Assembly: GCF_002592045.1 (NCBI RefSeq)
Contig: NZ_MEJG01000003.1
Coordinates: 310,001-374,000, forward strand
DNA length: 64,000 bases
DNA from: Parasaccharibacter apium
GTDB taxonomy: Bacteria > Pseudomonadota > Alphaproteobacteria > Acetobacterales > Acetobacteraceae
Direction: 5' to 3'
Shown: piece by piece, positions 34,929-44,777 of the stretch
How the letters are laid out: every line of letters starts with the position of its first letter
Numbering within the stretch: position 1 is the stretch's first letter
Translations under genes and position numbers: made by a program
The notes under the pieces: generated by a model
Told to the model about the DNA's origin: nothing
Databases searched by the model: none
The model's input: only the letters and a program-made list of their open reading frames with translations

Positions 34929-36332
34929 TTACCGGCGGCCAAGGTCGCGCAATTTTACGCCGCTCATCAGGTCTTTTTCAATGACATCCAGCGGGACATC
35001 CTTTGTCTCTGGCACAAAGAGGTAGAGCAGAACCACACCAACAGCGTTTAATATCGCAAAAAGCCAGAAGGTATTTGCACTGCCGATAGCCTCCATCACA
35101 CTCAGGAAGGTTGTACCGATAAGAAGATTGCTGAGCATGTTCGTCCCTGTGGAGATGGAAATCCCCAAGTTACGACCTTCCGCTGGCTGAATCTCTGCAC
35201 AGATAACCCACATAAGCGGCCCGGCGGACATCGCAAACCCACCAACGAAGATGATGATCATCGCCAAAGCAAGAAGCTGCTGGGGCAGAGTTGTCGTCCC
35301 AATCGAGAGAAGGAAGGCCAAAATCGCCATGCTCGCAGCCATGATGCCATAACCGGCATAAAGGATAGGCTTACGACCCCATTTATCGGAATATCCAACA
35401 GCAACAAAGGTCATCAGCACATTCACAAGGCCGATAAGGGCTGTACACCACATCTGGGCAGAAAGGCCAAAATGGGCGGCCTCCAAAATACGAGGGGCAT
35501 AGTACATGATGATGTTAATACCGGCAAATTGCTGCATAATCTGCAACAACATCCCTAACCCTACAGAGCGGCGATAATTGCCATTCGTCTTGAAGAGCTT
35601 CCACCCTTCTTCCTTGGTTTTCAGCTGCTCACTGATGGCTGCCAGCTCCTTATGTGCCTGTGCAGGCCCATCACGCAGGCGCGTCATGGTCTCCAAGGCT
35701 TCTTCCTTCCGCCCCTGAATCATCAACCAGCGTGGGCTTTGGGGGAGGAACAGGAAGATAAGTAAGAAAATAACAGCCGGGATAGCTTCCACCGTCATCA
35801 TAGACCGCCATGACCCAGAAGGGGCAAACCAGCTATTAGAGAAGAAGGCTAAGAAAATGCCCATCGTCTTAAGCAGCTGGTAAAGTGAACCCATCGCCCC
35901 GCGCTGCTCTGTGCGTGAGACCTCTGAGAGATAAAGCGGTGTTGCAAAATCTGACAGGCCCATCCCGAAGCCGACAATCAAACGGCACGCAATCATCATT
36001 GCAACCGATTGCGATGTGGCACAGCCTATCGCCCCAATCGAGAATGCTGCCGCAGCGGCTGTTAGCGTAAACTTCCGGCCTAAGCATGATGTTATCTTAC
36101 TGCCTGTCAGCGCGCCAATGGTCGCCCCAACCAACATCCCCCCGACAACCCATTCCAACTCCACCGTTGTAGCATGGAACTGTTGCCCAAAAGGACGCAA
36201 CACACCAGAGATGACACCAATATCCATCCCGCACATCAACCCGGCAAGGGAAGCAAGGATACAGACAAACAACACACGCCGCCTGGCGGTTGGGTCGATC
36301 GTCGAATGCGGGGACTCAACTGTCTCGTTCAT
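34929..36332 (-). CDS. MFS sugar porter (sugar/H+ symporter), copy 2
   Basis: This is a second 12-helix sugar porter of 467 residues in the same orientation as copy 1. Family blocks are LMCGMDIGVISGVLRPFG, LPQSPRWLMIQGRKEEA, MQQFAGINIIMYYAPRIL, DKWGRKPILYAGYG and LFVPETKDVPL. The sequence tracks copy 1 closely, including the shared C-terminus (LMSGVKLRDLGRR), so the pair arose by local duplication. Its ribosome site is GGAGAGG, nine or more bases before the ATG. The two copies probably differ in sugar or affinity. Confidence 0.9.
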   Translation of the reverse strand: MNETVESPHSTIDPTARRRVLFVCILASLAGLMCGMDIGVISGVLRPFGQQFHATTVELEWVVGGMLVGATIGALTGSKITSCLGRKFTLTAAAAAFSIGAIGCATSQSVAMMIACRLIVGFGMGLSDFATPLYLSEVSRTEQRGAMGSLYQLLKTMGIFLAFFSNSWFAPSGSWRSMMTVEAIPAVIFLLIFLFLPQSPRWLMIQGRKEEALETMTRLRDGPAQAHKELAAISEQLKTKEEGWKLFKTNGNYRRSVGLGMLLQIMQQFAGINIIMYYAPRILEAAHFGLSAQMWCTALIGLVNVLMTFVAVGYSDKWGRKPILYAGYGIMAASMAILAFLLSIGTTTLPQQLLALAMIIIFVGGFAMSAGPLMWVICAEIQPAEGRNLGISISTGTNMLSNLLIGTTFLSVMEAIGSANTFWLFAILNAVGVVLLYLFVPETKDVPLDVIEKDLMSGVKLRDLGRR

Positions 36333-36419
36333 AATCTCAAGCCTCTCCTATACCAGGGGCATTTTGTGACAGACTCACCCAATACCATAAAAAACAATTT
36401 AGCCTAAAAGTAATTTAAC

Positions 36420-36974
36420 CTAATGGTCTATCATCTCATTGCCGTTAGACTGTCCCGCAGCTGCACATTCAGCACAGGTCCCTTCAATCTCCACCGTTGC
36501 CGCTTCAGCATGGAAGCCCTGCCCACGGGCCGATTGCAATAAAACAGCGGCAACAACATCCTGCTCCAGCTCTTGTACACGCCCACAATGGCGGCAAATA
36601 AGAAACTGAGCGCGATGCACACCCCACGCTTTATGCGATTTACAATCTGCATGGCACGCCAAACGATGATGACAACCCACAAAGGCGCTCAAACGTTCAA
36701 TACGATGGATAAGCCCTTGCTCTAGAAGAAACTCCAACGCCCGATACACTGTCGGCGGTACAGCTTTAGGCTGATACTCCCGCAATAAAGAGAGTATATC
36801 ATAAGCCCCTAATGGCCGCTCCTCTGCCAGGATAAGCCCTAAAACCAACCGTCGCGTTATTGTTAGCCGCTGCCCATGATGGTGGCACCAATCGGCTACC
36901 TCATCTAAACGCGCTATCACATGCGCTGCAAAATCCGGCTCTGCTTGCTGTTGCACTAGCCTTCCCCCTTTCAT
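36420..36974 (-). CDS. zur: Zinc-responsive Fur-family repressor, Zur type
   Basis: This Fur-superfamily repressor has 184 residues. The winged helix contains RLTITRRLVLGLIL and the recognition helix block AVPPTVYRALEFLLEQGLIHRI. Two Cys pairs form the structural zinc site (CRHC and CAEC), and HRIERLSAFVGCHHRLACHAD holds the regulatory ligands. The AYDILSLLRE and FVGCHH patterns favour Zur over Fur; metal specificity is inferred. Its ATG overlaps the rapZ stop (ATGA), so it is translated with rapZ. A C-terminal tail of about 15 residues is unassigned. Confidence 0.85.
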   Translation of the reverse strand: MKGGRLVQQQAEPDFAAHVIARLDEVADWCHHHGQRLTITRRLVLGLILAEERPLGAYDILSLLREYQPKAVPPTVYRALEFLLEQGLIHRIERLSAFVGCHHRLACHADCKSHKAWGVHRAQFLICRHCGRVQELEQDVVAAVLLQSARGQGFHAEAATVEIEGTCAECAAAGQSNGNEMIDH

Positions 36975-37906
36975 GACGTCCCATCAGGCAAAACAGCCCA
37001 GCGCCATGAGGCCAATCCTTCACGCGCAAGCTCCCGGTGTACAACCATTACAGAGGCGGGAAGTTCGTCTATCATAGGCTCTTCAGATAAATCCCGCGCG
37101 AGTGCTTCAATTATCGTTACAGAGCGATGCCGCCCACCACTGCAGCCTACAGCAATGGTAACGTATTTTTTCCCTTCCTCAGCAAAGCGCGGCAAAACTG
37201 TACGTATTAGCCCCAAAACATGCTCATAAAATTGCTGGTAAAAAGGGTCTGCCTTCACATAATCCGCTACGGATTTTTCTAACCCTGTGTGGGGACGTAA
37301 CGTTTCATCATAATGAGGATTCCGTAAAAAACGGGCATCAAGTACGAGGTCTGCCTCCCGTGGGAGGCCCGCCGGGTAAGCAAAGGACATCAAGATGACA
37401 GAGAGCATCGCCCCACTCCCCGCACTAAAGCGCGCATTAATCATCTGGCGCAAATCTGGTACTGGGAGGTCACTTGTATCGATAACAAGATCAGCCATAA
37501 CCCTTAAAGGGGCAAGCATCTCCGCTTCCAGCTCCAAAGCGGGACGTACACCTCCATCACCTGCTAAAGGATGACGCCGCCTTGTCGCGGTAAAACGACG
37601 CAAAAGCACATCATAATCCGCCGTGACAAAAAGCAGCTGTATTGCACAATCCTGCTCACGCCGTGCCTGGGCGAGGAAATCTGCAACGCGATGTGATTCA
37701 AACCCACGACTGCGCACATCCAACCCAATGGCTAAACGCTGCCCGGCTTGATTAATCAATGGCCCAAAAAGATCAAGCGGGGGGTTATCCACGACCTCGT
37801 AATCGAGGTCCTCCAACATCCGTAAGGTAGAGGCTTTGCCTGCACCGGAGAGACCTGTCACCAGTACAATCTGCCGCGCAGAGTGTTCCTTCGTCTTTAT
37901 GACCAT
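36971..37906 (-). CDS. rapZ: RNase adapter RapZ (nucleotide-binding)
   Basis: RapZ binds small RNAs and nucleotides; in enterobacteria it hands GlmZ to RNase E and so controls glucosamine-6-phosphate synthesis. The 311 residues carry Walker A VLVTGLSGAGKAST, DNPPLDLF, LDVRSRGF and the C-terminal VGCSGGRHRSVTI. The C-terminal domain senses GlcN6P in the known proteins. In alphaproteobacteria hprK usually lies between chvG and rapZ; here chvG ends only 39 bases upstream. Confidence 0.94.
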   Translation of the reverse strand: MVIKTKEHSARQIVLVTGLSGAGKASTLRMLEDLDYEVVDNPPLDLFGPLINQAGQRLAIGLDVRSRGFESHRVADFLAQARREQDCAIQLLFVTADYDVLLRRFTATRRRHPLAGDGGVRPALELEAEMLAPLRVMADLVIDTSDLPVPDLRQMINARFSAGSGAMLSVILMSFAYPAGLPREADLVLDARFLRNPHYDETLRPHTGLEKSVADYVKADPFYQQFYEHVLGLIRTVLPRFAEEGKKYVTIAVGCSGGRHRSVTIIEALARDLSEEPMIDELPASVMVVHRELAREGLASWRWAVLPDGTS

Positions 37907-37945
37907 GCCCTGCTTTCCTGCGCCTTATCAAGGAAGATACGATAA

Positions 37946-39736
37946 CTACGACAACATAGCACAGTCCTCAGTTGGCAAGAAACATTGACCATCCTTACGC
38001 AAAGCGCACTTAGGAAGAAAACACGCAATTAAAGGCAGCCTAATCACAAACCGCGCCCCACAGATACGGGTCTCTCCCGTTATGGCATCCACCTCATCAC
38101 GGTTTTCCGCATATAACACACCATCAAACGCCATAATAATTTGTCGACTTATCGCCAGCCCCAATCCGGAATGTTCTCCAAAATGCTCACCAACGGGGCG
38201 CTCTGAATAAAAACGATCAAAAATACTATTCAATTTAGCAGGGGGAATGCCCGGCCCTTCATCCTCTACGGCGATCTCAATGGCAGGACCACCAGGCGTG
38301 ATAGACCCATCTTCTTCCAACCGTGAAGGCCCTGTAACTGTACGTAAGACCAACCGTATCGTCCCCTCCGCAGGGGAGAAAGACACTGCATTACCAATGA
38401 GATTATGAAATACTTGTACTAATCTATCACGCACAGCTTGCACACAGAAAATACCCTTCCCCTCCGGCACAGAGAGCATTAAGCGAACGCCTTTTCCCTC
38501 CCGGATCGTCTCATGCACATCAACAAACTGTTCCAAAAGCTCAACAACATTAATAACAACGCGCTCCTCGCGTTGCAGCTCCCCTTCCACACGACTAGCA
38601 AAAGAAATATCGGTAATCAGCCGCTCTAAACGCTTAACATCACCCCCTAAGATGGATAATAACCGATCGCGCGCTTGCATATCTGTAATACGGGGAAGCG
38701 TATCTAAAGCCGAACGAATGGATGATAGGGGGTTTTTCAACTCATGACTAACTTCCGCAGCAAAGCGCTCTACATCATCCATACGTGCCCATAAAGCCAA
38801 GGCACTCTCCCGCAAAGCACGGGCAAGCTCGCCAATCTCATCCCGACGGCTGAGCAACGTATAAGGCAGCCCATCGACATGGCCCTGCCCTGGCTCACGC
38901 ATATTCCGCGAGCGAACAACAAGGCGTCGTAAGGGAATAGCCAATGTCATAGCGAGATACCATGACAGTAATACGGCTGCCCCCATACTCAGCAGTAACA
39001 TGACGACAATCACCCACCGTACTTTCATCAATGAGCGATCAATATCGGCATTAAAGCGCGTTAATTGCAGAACCCCTACCGTCTTGCCTCCTATAAAGAC
39101 AGGCTCCACCACCGTCATAACTAATTCATGCGTATCAGTTAGGCGAATATAAGGGGGCAATTCCCCTCGTGCACTGATGCGGACATCTTCGTCCGTCTCA
39201 TACCCAAAATTTTGCGATGCTGTAGAATTATCTAGTGGAACTTGCCCCTCTTTTGTCTGCAAAGGGATTAGCGCGAGCACCCACGCATAAAGCTTATCTG
39301 CAATACTGACCGTCGGCTGCCAGCTTACCCCTCCAATTGGGGACCCTTTTTTCCGACTTTCTGTCAAAATATGGCCGTTTGGTGCATAAAGACGCACCTC
39401 AGCATTCCGGCTAAAACGGATCATATCTTCTAATAAAAGATGGGCCTGTGCGACATCTAGGCTAACATTGCCGCCCTTCCCCTCACGATAATGCCCTTGT
39501 TGGAGAACAGAAGTGTAGATCCGCGCCTGCTCACGCAGAGCATCAATACTGTCATCAAGCAACGTATTGCGGACAGCATTAATAGACAGCAACATCCCTC
39601 CCATAAATAATAGAGGGAGGAAATTTACTAACAATAAGCGACTCGTGAGCGGAGAAACCCACCGCCGTATTTGTGGTAAATGTAACCATAGCTGCGTGCG
39701 CAATAACTTTTGCCGCACAGCACTTACCTTCACCAT
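37946..39736 (-). CDS. chvG: Sensor histidine kinase ChvG (ExoS-like)
   Basis: ChvG senses acidic or envelope stress and controls surface polysaccharide, motility and symbiosis genes through ChvI. The 596 residues have two membrane helices (about 28-49 and 240-262) with a periplasmic domain, HAMP, the HisKA His in EVSHELKNPLSSIRSALD, and the HATPase boxes LIGNAVSFSP, VEDEGPGIP and HSGLGLAISRQI. It follows chvI by 21 bases. The C-terminus is longer than usual by about 30 residues and unassigned. Confidence 0.92.
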   Translation of the reverse strand: MVKVSAVRQKLLRTQLWLHLPQIRRWVSPLTSRLLLVNFLPLLFMGGMLLSINAVRNTLLDDSIDALREQARIYTSVLQQGHYREGKGGNVSLDVAQAHLLLEDMIRFSRNAEVRLYAPNGHILTESRKKGSPIGGVSWQPTVSIADKLYAWVLALIPLQTKEGQVPLDNSTASQNFGYETDEDVRISARGELPPYIRLTDTHELVMTVVEPVFIGGKTVGVLQLTRFNADIDRSLMKVRWVIVVMLLLSMGAAVLLSWYLAMTLAIPLRRLVVRSRNMREPGQGHVDGLPYTLLSRRDEIGELARALRESALALWARMDDVERFAAEVSHELKNPLSSIRSALDTLPRITDMQARDRLLSILGGDVKRLERLITDISFASRVEGELQREERVVINVVELLEQFVDVHETIREGKGVRLMLSVPEGKGIFCVQAVRDRLVQVFHNLIGNAVSFSPAEGTIRLVLRTVTGPSRLEEDGSITPGGPAIEIAVEDEGPGIPPAKLNSIFDRFYSERPVGEHFGEHSGLGLAISRQIIMAFDGVLYAENRDEVDAITGETRICGARFVIRLPLIACFLPKCALRKDGQCFLPTEDCAMLS

Positions 39737-39757
39737 TAACCCATGAGCTCCATTACC

Positions 39758-40534
39758 TTATTCCCTATATCGGTATCCAACACCATAAAGCGTCTCAATA
39801 TGATTAAAACTATCATCTACCTGTCGAAACTTCTTACGAACCCGCTTAATATGACTATCAATTGTGCGGTCATCGACATAAATACTGTCTCCATAGGCCG
39901 CATCGATGAGTTGGTCGCGCGACTTCACCATACCTGGGCGCAAGACCAAAGCTTTGACGAGCAAAAACTCCGTCACTGTTAGGGCAACATCAGTCCCATT
40001 CCAGACACATTGATGGCGTGCCTCATCCAGTGATAATCCCCCACGGATGAGGATCTCACCACCAACAGCTCCGTCGCCATCTAACCCAGCCTGACTCACT
40101 TCATGCCGTCGTAACAGGGCACGAATACGCTCCACCAACAAACGCACGGAAAAAGGCTTCGTGATATAATCATCCGCCCCGAGCCGTAGCCCCATAAGCT
40201 GGTCTAACTCTTCATCCTTTGAGGTTAGAAAAATAACCGGCAAACTACTTGAGCGCGTCCTCAGCCGACGTAATAACTCCATCCCATCCATACGCGGCAT
40301 TTTTACATCCAACACGGCTAAGGAAGCCGAACGAGACAAAATACCCTGCAAGGCGCTCTCACCGTCCGTATACGTATGAACGACGAACCCCTCAGCCTCT
40401 AACGTCATTTGTACAGATGTCAGAATATTACGATCATCATCAACAAGAGCAATTATCGGGGCTTGCTGCCCCCTAACGCCATATTTCTCTTCCCCAAAAA
40501 GTTGATAAACACAAGGGAAGGGACCCTTTACCAT
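39758..40534 (-). CDS. chvI: Response regulator ChvI (OmpR family)
   Basis: ChvI is the transcription factor paired with ChvG. The 258 residues have a receiver domain with the acidic pocket LVDDD, the phospho-Asp in [17 protein letters not shown] and the Lys of ITKPF. A winged-helix DNA-binding domain follows ([42 protein letters not shown]). ATG 40534 has TAGGAG six bases upstream; the upstream codons are not family-like. A relatively long extension precedes the receiver. Confidence 0.94.
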   Translation of the reverse strand: MVKGPFPCVYQLFGEEKYGVRGQQAPIIALVDDDRNILTSVQMTLEAEGFVVHTYTDGESALQGILSRSASLAVLDVKMPRMDGMELLRRLRTRSSSLPVIFLTSKDEELDQLMGLRLGADDYITKPFSVRLLVERIRALLRRHEVSQAGLDGDGAVGGEILIRGGLSLDEARHQCVWNGTDVALTVTEFLLVKALVLRPGMVKSRDQLIDAAYGDSIYVDDRTIDSHIKRVRKKFRQVDDSFNHIETLYGVGYRYRE

Positions 40535-40950
40535 GAAAACTCCTACCATTCTTCACAGGTACCGGAGATGTCAGAGAGTCCTGCCCCCGGATTGCAATAT
40601 AACATTGACACAGATGAGCACACACACATCTGCCCTCACTGGTCACAATTTCTACACCAAAAGGTCATAGTTTTTGAATACCTTAAAATAGGGGTTTTTT
40701 AATATATTGTACCTTTATTTTACATTTTTTTAACCTGTTTGCACCGCAAACAACCTTCAGCCTCTTGTTTTTACAAAAAACAATACTATCTATTATAGGT
40801 ATTAAGAGGAGTATTTCCTCTATTTGTCGAATGACCTTGCAAAATATGCAAAGCCACGACATCAAATGGTTAGAAGGCTAGCTTGCGATGACAGTCTTTG
40901 CCATATAATGCAGGCCCGCCATCTCATAAGACGCGAACTAGGGTCACAAC
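40535..40950. other. Divergent chvI-grpE intergenic region (no gene)
   Basis: This AT-rich stretch holds no supported gene. It contains two compact inverted repeats, TTGTTTT-TAC-AAAAAACAA (about 40767-40785) and GAGGA-GTATT-TCCTC (about 40807-40822), and a TTGACA near 40604 on the plus strand. The heat-shock-like grpE promoter is at its right end. chvI must be driven leftward from here, but I cannot name its promoter. Confidence 0.5.
40882..40908 (+). promoter_or_regulatory. Sigma-32 (RpoH)-like promoter before grpE
   Basis: CTTGCGA, a 12-base spacer and CCATATAA fit the RpoH consensus CTTGAAA-N11-15-CCCCATnT. It lies about 40 bases before the grpE ATG. This is an inference from the consensus. 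Confidence 0.5.
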
Positions 40951-41574
40951 ATGACAGAACAAACGTCTCATACCGAAACAGAACACCCCAACACCCCACA
41001 GCATGAGGCTCCCTCTCACGCTGATCAGCATGACAGCCAAACAGGCGAAGGCCATACACACGCTGAGGATAATGCCGAGGCACGCATCGCCGCGTTAGAA
41101 GAGAAATTGGCCGAGATGGAAGACCGCTGGAAACGCTCTGAAGCGGAAAACCAGAATCTTCGCACCCGCCATAAGCGCGAGCTTGAGGATGCCCGTCATT
41201 ACTCGGTGCAGAAATTTGCGCGCGATGTTGTAGAAGCTGCCGAGAACCTTCAACGAGGCCTCTCTGCTCTCCCCCCGCATGAAGAAGGCGAAGATGGACT
41301 CATCACCCGCCTGCGTGAAGGGTTTGAGGGGACAGAGCGTGCCTTCCTCTCCATTTTGGAGCGGCATGGCATTACCAAACAAGACCCCACTCATGAGCCT
41401 TTTGATGCCAATCTTCATCAAGCCATGCAGGAGCAAGAGGTCGATCACCTCCCACCAGGGCATGTCGTCCAAGCATGGACACCAACCTGGTTGCTCAAGG
41501 ACCGGCTGCTTAAACCTGCTATGGTTATAGTCTCCAACCCATCCTCAACCGGTCAAGCACCGAAGAAGGATTAA
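40951..41574 (+). CDS. grpE: Nucleotide exchange factor GrpE
   Basis: GrpE releases ADP from DnaK in the Hsp70 cycle. The 207 residues start with a His/Asp/Glu-rich disordered segment, then a long coiled coil (AEDNAEARIAALEEKLAEME and LRTRHKRELEDARHYSVQKF), the four-helix part and the C-terminal beta wing HEPFDANLHQAMQEQEVDHL. No dnaK or dnaJ is adjacent. The ATG at 40951 has AGGG about seven bases upstream. A heat-shock promoter is likely just before it. Confidence 0.95.
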   Translation: MTEQTSHTETEHPNTPQHEAPSHADQHDSQTGEGHTHAEDNAEARIAALEEKLAEMEDRWKRSEAENQNLRTRHKRELEDARHYSVQKFARDVVEAAENLQRGLSALPPHEEGEDGLITRLREGFEGTERAFLSILERHGITKQDPTHEPFDANLHQAMQEQEVDHLPPGHVVQAWTPTWLLKDRLLKPAMVIVSNPSSTGQAPKKD

Positions 41575-41598
41575 ACAAAACAACACCCTCATGGCTCT

Positions 41599-42564
41599 AT
41601 GACGAACATTCAGAACATCCTTATTATTCGTCATGGGGCCTTGGGAGATGTTTGTCAGGCTTTTGAGGCCTTTGCCTCCATTCGGCAGGCCTTTGCGCAT
41701 GCCCATATTACCCTCCTCACCAGCAGCCCTTATCAAGCTCTTGCTGCCTCCACCCCTTGGTTTGACGCTATCGCAATTGATGACCGCCCCCCCATCACAC
41801 ATTGGCGGCATTGGCGTAACATCCGCGCTCTGCTGCACAAGATGGACCTTGTGTTCGACCTCCAAAACTCTGGTCGTACGAGCCGTTATCGCACGCTTGC
41901 ACCGCATACTATCCTATGGTCAGGCCAACAAAAGCGGGCGAGCCTCCCTCATCATAATCCCCAAGCCCGCCAGATGCATACGCTCTGCCGACAACGCGAC
42001 CAGCTCCGCAGCGCAAATGTCCCTTTACAGCCCCGCACGATTCCAACCTTTCTAAAGGATGAAGGCCCATTCCTTACTGAACCTTATGTGGTGCTTGTCC
42101 CCGGTGCTGCACCACATCGACCCGCCAAGCGATGGCCCCTCGCCTATTTTGCAGATTTAGCCCACACTATCGCCGCATGGGGGTATGTGCCCCTCATTGT
42201 AGGGAGTGCAGCAGACGCTCCCCTTGCCGCGCATATCTGCCACCATGTTCCCACAGCGCGGGACTTTACCGGCAAAACCACATTGCCTGCTTTAGCAGGG
42301 CTGCTCCATCGCGCTTTGCTTTGCTGTGGCAATGATACTGGGCCACTACATATGGCCGCTATGATGGATTGCCCCACCTTAACCCTCTTTTCTGCCGAGA
42401 GTGACCCCCGCCGTTGCGCCCCCCACGGCCTCACAGTAGGGCAAAACCGCGTGATGCAAGCAGATACGCTTGCTCATATACAGCCAGAGCGTGTGATTAC
42501 CTTGCTACACGATTGGGGCCTCCCCCTCATGCAAGCACGCAGGGCACATCATGCAAAAAAATGA
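41599..42564 (+). CDS. Glycosyltransferase family 9 (heptosyltransferase-like)
   Basis: This enzyme probably adds heptose or a related sugar to lipopolysaccharide core. The 321 residues start with LIIRHGALGDVCQAFEAFAS, the ADP-heptose-transferase-like N-terminal fold, and contain DLVFDLQNSGRTSRY and YVVLVPGAAPHRPAKRWPLA. The late block CCGNDTGPLHMAAMMDCPTL is the donor-binding signature of GT9, a B-fold family. It follows grpE by 24 bases. No other LPS genes are near. Confidence 0.88.
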   Translation: MTNIQNILIIRHGALGDVCQAFEAFASIRQAFAHAHITLLTSSPYQALAASTPWFDAIAIDDRPPITHWRHWRNIRALLHKMDLVFDLQNSGRTSRYRTLAPHTILWSGQQKRASLPHHNPQARQMHTLCRQRDQLRSANVPLQPRTIPTFLKDEGPFLTEPYVVLVPGAAPHRPAKRWPLAYFADLAHTIAAWGYVPLIVGSAADAPLAAHICHHVPTARDFTGKTTLPALAGLLHRALLCCGNDTGPLHMAAMMDCPTLTLFSAESDPRRCAPHGLTVGQNRVMQADTLAHIQPERVITLLHDWGLPLMQARRAHHAKK

Positions 42565-42709
42565 CCCAACGGCACACTATCTCATATTAGGGCTTGCAGA
42601 AGAGCCGTTTTAAAGGCCATTTTGCCACCCGCTATGTTCAACGAGTCCCTTTTCGCCTAACATAAGCTGAAGAATCCCTCTTGATGATGACTGACCAAGG
42701 AGTCCTTTC

Positions 42710-44656
42710 ATGCCCGCCATTACCCTACCCGATGGAAGCATTCGCACCTTCGATGGGGCAGTGACAGGGACAACTATCGCCGACTCCATTGGTCCAGGTT
42801 TAGCCCGTGCGGCCATCGCGATGGAGGTTGATGGCAAGGCTGTGGATATAGGCTTTACCATCACGCAGGATAGTGCTGTTCGTTTCATCACCCGCAAAGA
42901 TGAAGATGCCCTCCCGATGATTCGCCATGATGCTGCCCATGTCATGGCCGAGGCTGTGCAAGCCCTCTGGCCGGGGACGCAAGTAACCATCGGGCCAAGC
43001 ATTAAAGACGGCTTTTATTACGACTTCTTCCGCGACAAGCCCTTCACCCCTGCCGATTTTGACGCCATCGAAACCAAAATGGCCGAGATTATCGCCCGTG
43101 GAGATGCCTTCACACGGGAGGTATGGGACCGTAACGAGGCCATTGCCTTCTTTGAGGAACGCGGTGAGAGCTTTAAGGCCGAATTGATTCGCGACCTGCC
43201 AGAGAGTGAGGAGATTTCCATTTACCGCCAAGGGGAATGGTTAGACCTCTGCCGTGGGCCGCATCTCCGCACGACAGGGGATGTTGGCAATGCCTTTAAG
43301 CTCATGCGGGTGGCCGGGGCTTATTGGCGGGGGGACCATCGCAACCCCATGCTTACGCGCATCTATGGCACAGCATGGCGCGATAAAAAGGAGCTTAAAG
43401 CCTATCTAGAACGCCTAGAAGAGGCCGAAAAACGCGACCATCGCCGCATTGGCCGGGATATGGACCTGTTCCATATTCAAGAAGAAGCCGTAGGGCAGAT
43501 TTTCTGGCATCAAAAAGGTTGGCGGCTCTACACAGCGGTGCAAGATTATATGCGCCGCGCCCAGAACCGAAACGGCTATCAAGAAGTCCGCACCCCTCAA
43601 CTTGTGGACCGCACCTTGTGGGAGGCCTCCGGACATTGGGATAAATATCGTGAGCATATGTTCATCGCCACAGTGGAGGATGAGGATAAGACCCTCGCCC
43701 TCAAACCGATGAACTGCCCTTGCCATGTGCAGATTTTCCGCCATGGCTTGCGCTCTTACCGGGAGCTGCCGCTGCGTATGGCGGAGTTCGGGGCTTGTCA
43801 TCGCTATGAACCCTCCGGCTCGTTGCATGGGATTATGCGTGTGCGCGGCTTTACGCAGGATGATGCGCATATCTTCTGCACAGATGACCAAATCGCTGAA
43901 GAAACGGCCCGCTTCGTCACTATGCTAGGCGAGGTCTATAAAGATTTTGGCTTTGAAAGCTTCCGCGTTAAATTCTCCGACCGGCCTGAAACCCGTGCTG
44001 GCTCTGATGAGGTCTGGGACCGTGCCGAGGGGGCCTTAAAACGTGCCTGCGAAATGGTTGGGGTAGAGTATGAGTTAAACCCCGGCGAAGGTGCCTTTTA
44101 CGGGCCGAAATTGGAGTTCGTACTGACTGATGCCATCGGGCGCGACTGGCAATGCGGGACGTTGCAGGTCGATTATGTTCTGCCAGAGCGGCTAGATGCC
44201 TCTTACATTGGCGAAGATAGTGCCCGCCACCGGCCTGTTATGCTCCATCGCGCTATCTTGGGGAGTTTTGAACGCTTCCTTGGTATCCTCATTGAGCAAT
44301 ATGCCGGGAAGTTCCCCCTCTGGCTGGCCCCAACGCAAGTTGTGGTAGCGAGCATCGTGACGGATGCTGCTGATTATGCCCAAGAGATTACCGCACGTCT
44401 GCAAAAAGCGGGCTTGCATGCGGAGGCTGATATTCGCAATGAGAAAATCAATGCGAAGGTGCGTGAGCATAGCCTCGCCCGTGTACCAGTCATCCTCGTT
44501 GTTGGCCGCCGTGAGGCAGAGGAAGGTACAGTCAGCCTCCGCCGCCTTGGGGAACAAGCCCAAAAGGTCCTCCCTTTTGAGGAGATTCTCCCCGCCTTGC
44601 AGGAAGAGGCAACACCGCCGGACCTCCTCCGCGCTATGCAGCAGAAAACAGCCTGA
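42710..44656 (+). CDS. thrS: Threonyl-tRNA synthetase
   Basis: This class II synthetase charges tRNA-Thr. The 648 residues hold a TGS domain (1-65), the editing domain with [33 protein letters not shown] and the catalytic core with zinc ligands in [10 protein letters not shown]. Motif 2 lies in [19 protein letters not shown] and motif 3 in [18 protein letters not shown]; the anticodon domain closes the protein. AAGGAG seven bases upstream fixes the ATG. The 145-base leader holds no evident leader peptide. Confidence 0.97.
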   Translation: MPAITLPDGSIRTFDGAVTGTTIADSIGPGLARAAIAMEVDGKAVDIGFTITQDSAVRFITRKDEDALPMIRHDAAHVMAEAVQALWPGTQVTIGPSIKDGFYYDFFRDKPFTPADFDAIETKMAEIIARGDAFTREVWDRNEAIAFFEERGESFKAELIRDLPESEEISIYRQGEWLDLCRGPHLRTTGDVGNAFKLMRVAGAYWRGDHRNPMLTRIYGTAWRDKKELKAYLERLEEAEKRDHRRIGRDMDLFHIQEEAVGQIFWHQKGWRLYTAVQDYMRRAQNRNGYQEVRTPQLVDRTLWEASGHWDKYREHMFIATVEDEDKTLALKPMNCPCHVQIFRHGLRSYRELPLRMAEFGACHRYEPSGSLHGIMRVRGFTQDDAHIFCTDDQIAEETARFVTMLGEVYKDFGFESFRVKFSDRPETRAGSDEVWDRAEGALKRACEMVGVEYELNPGEGAFYGPKLEFVLTDAIGRDWQCGTLQVDYVLPERLDASYIGEDSARHRPVMLHRAILGSFERFLGILIEQYAGKFPLWLAPTQVVVASIVTDAADYAQEITARLQKAGLHAEADIRNEKINAKVREHSLARVPVILVVGRREAEEGTVSLRRLGEQAQKVLPFEEILPALQEEATPPDLLRAMQQKTA

Positions 44657-44671
44657 TACGCAGTCCATCCT

Positions 44672-44700
44672 CCCCCCTTGCGCCGTACCCGCACGGGGGG
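44672..44700 (+). terminator. GC-rich hairpin after thrS
   Basis: CCCCCC and GGGGGG enclose an inner TGCG/CGCA stem, right after the thrS stop. There is no T-run, so termination strength is uncertain. Confidence 0.4.
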
Positions 44701-44777
44701 TATGAATCTAAACAGAAAGTTTGAGACCCCTCACCGTTTTGTATCGGATGAGGCCCTAACATCGACAGGAGATGACC

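Noticed and set aside
42565-42709. Leader peptide before thrS
   Set aside because: The ATG overlapping the GT9 stop opens only a nine-codon frame without a Thr run, and no terminator/antiterminator pair was seen.
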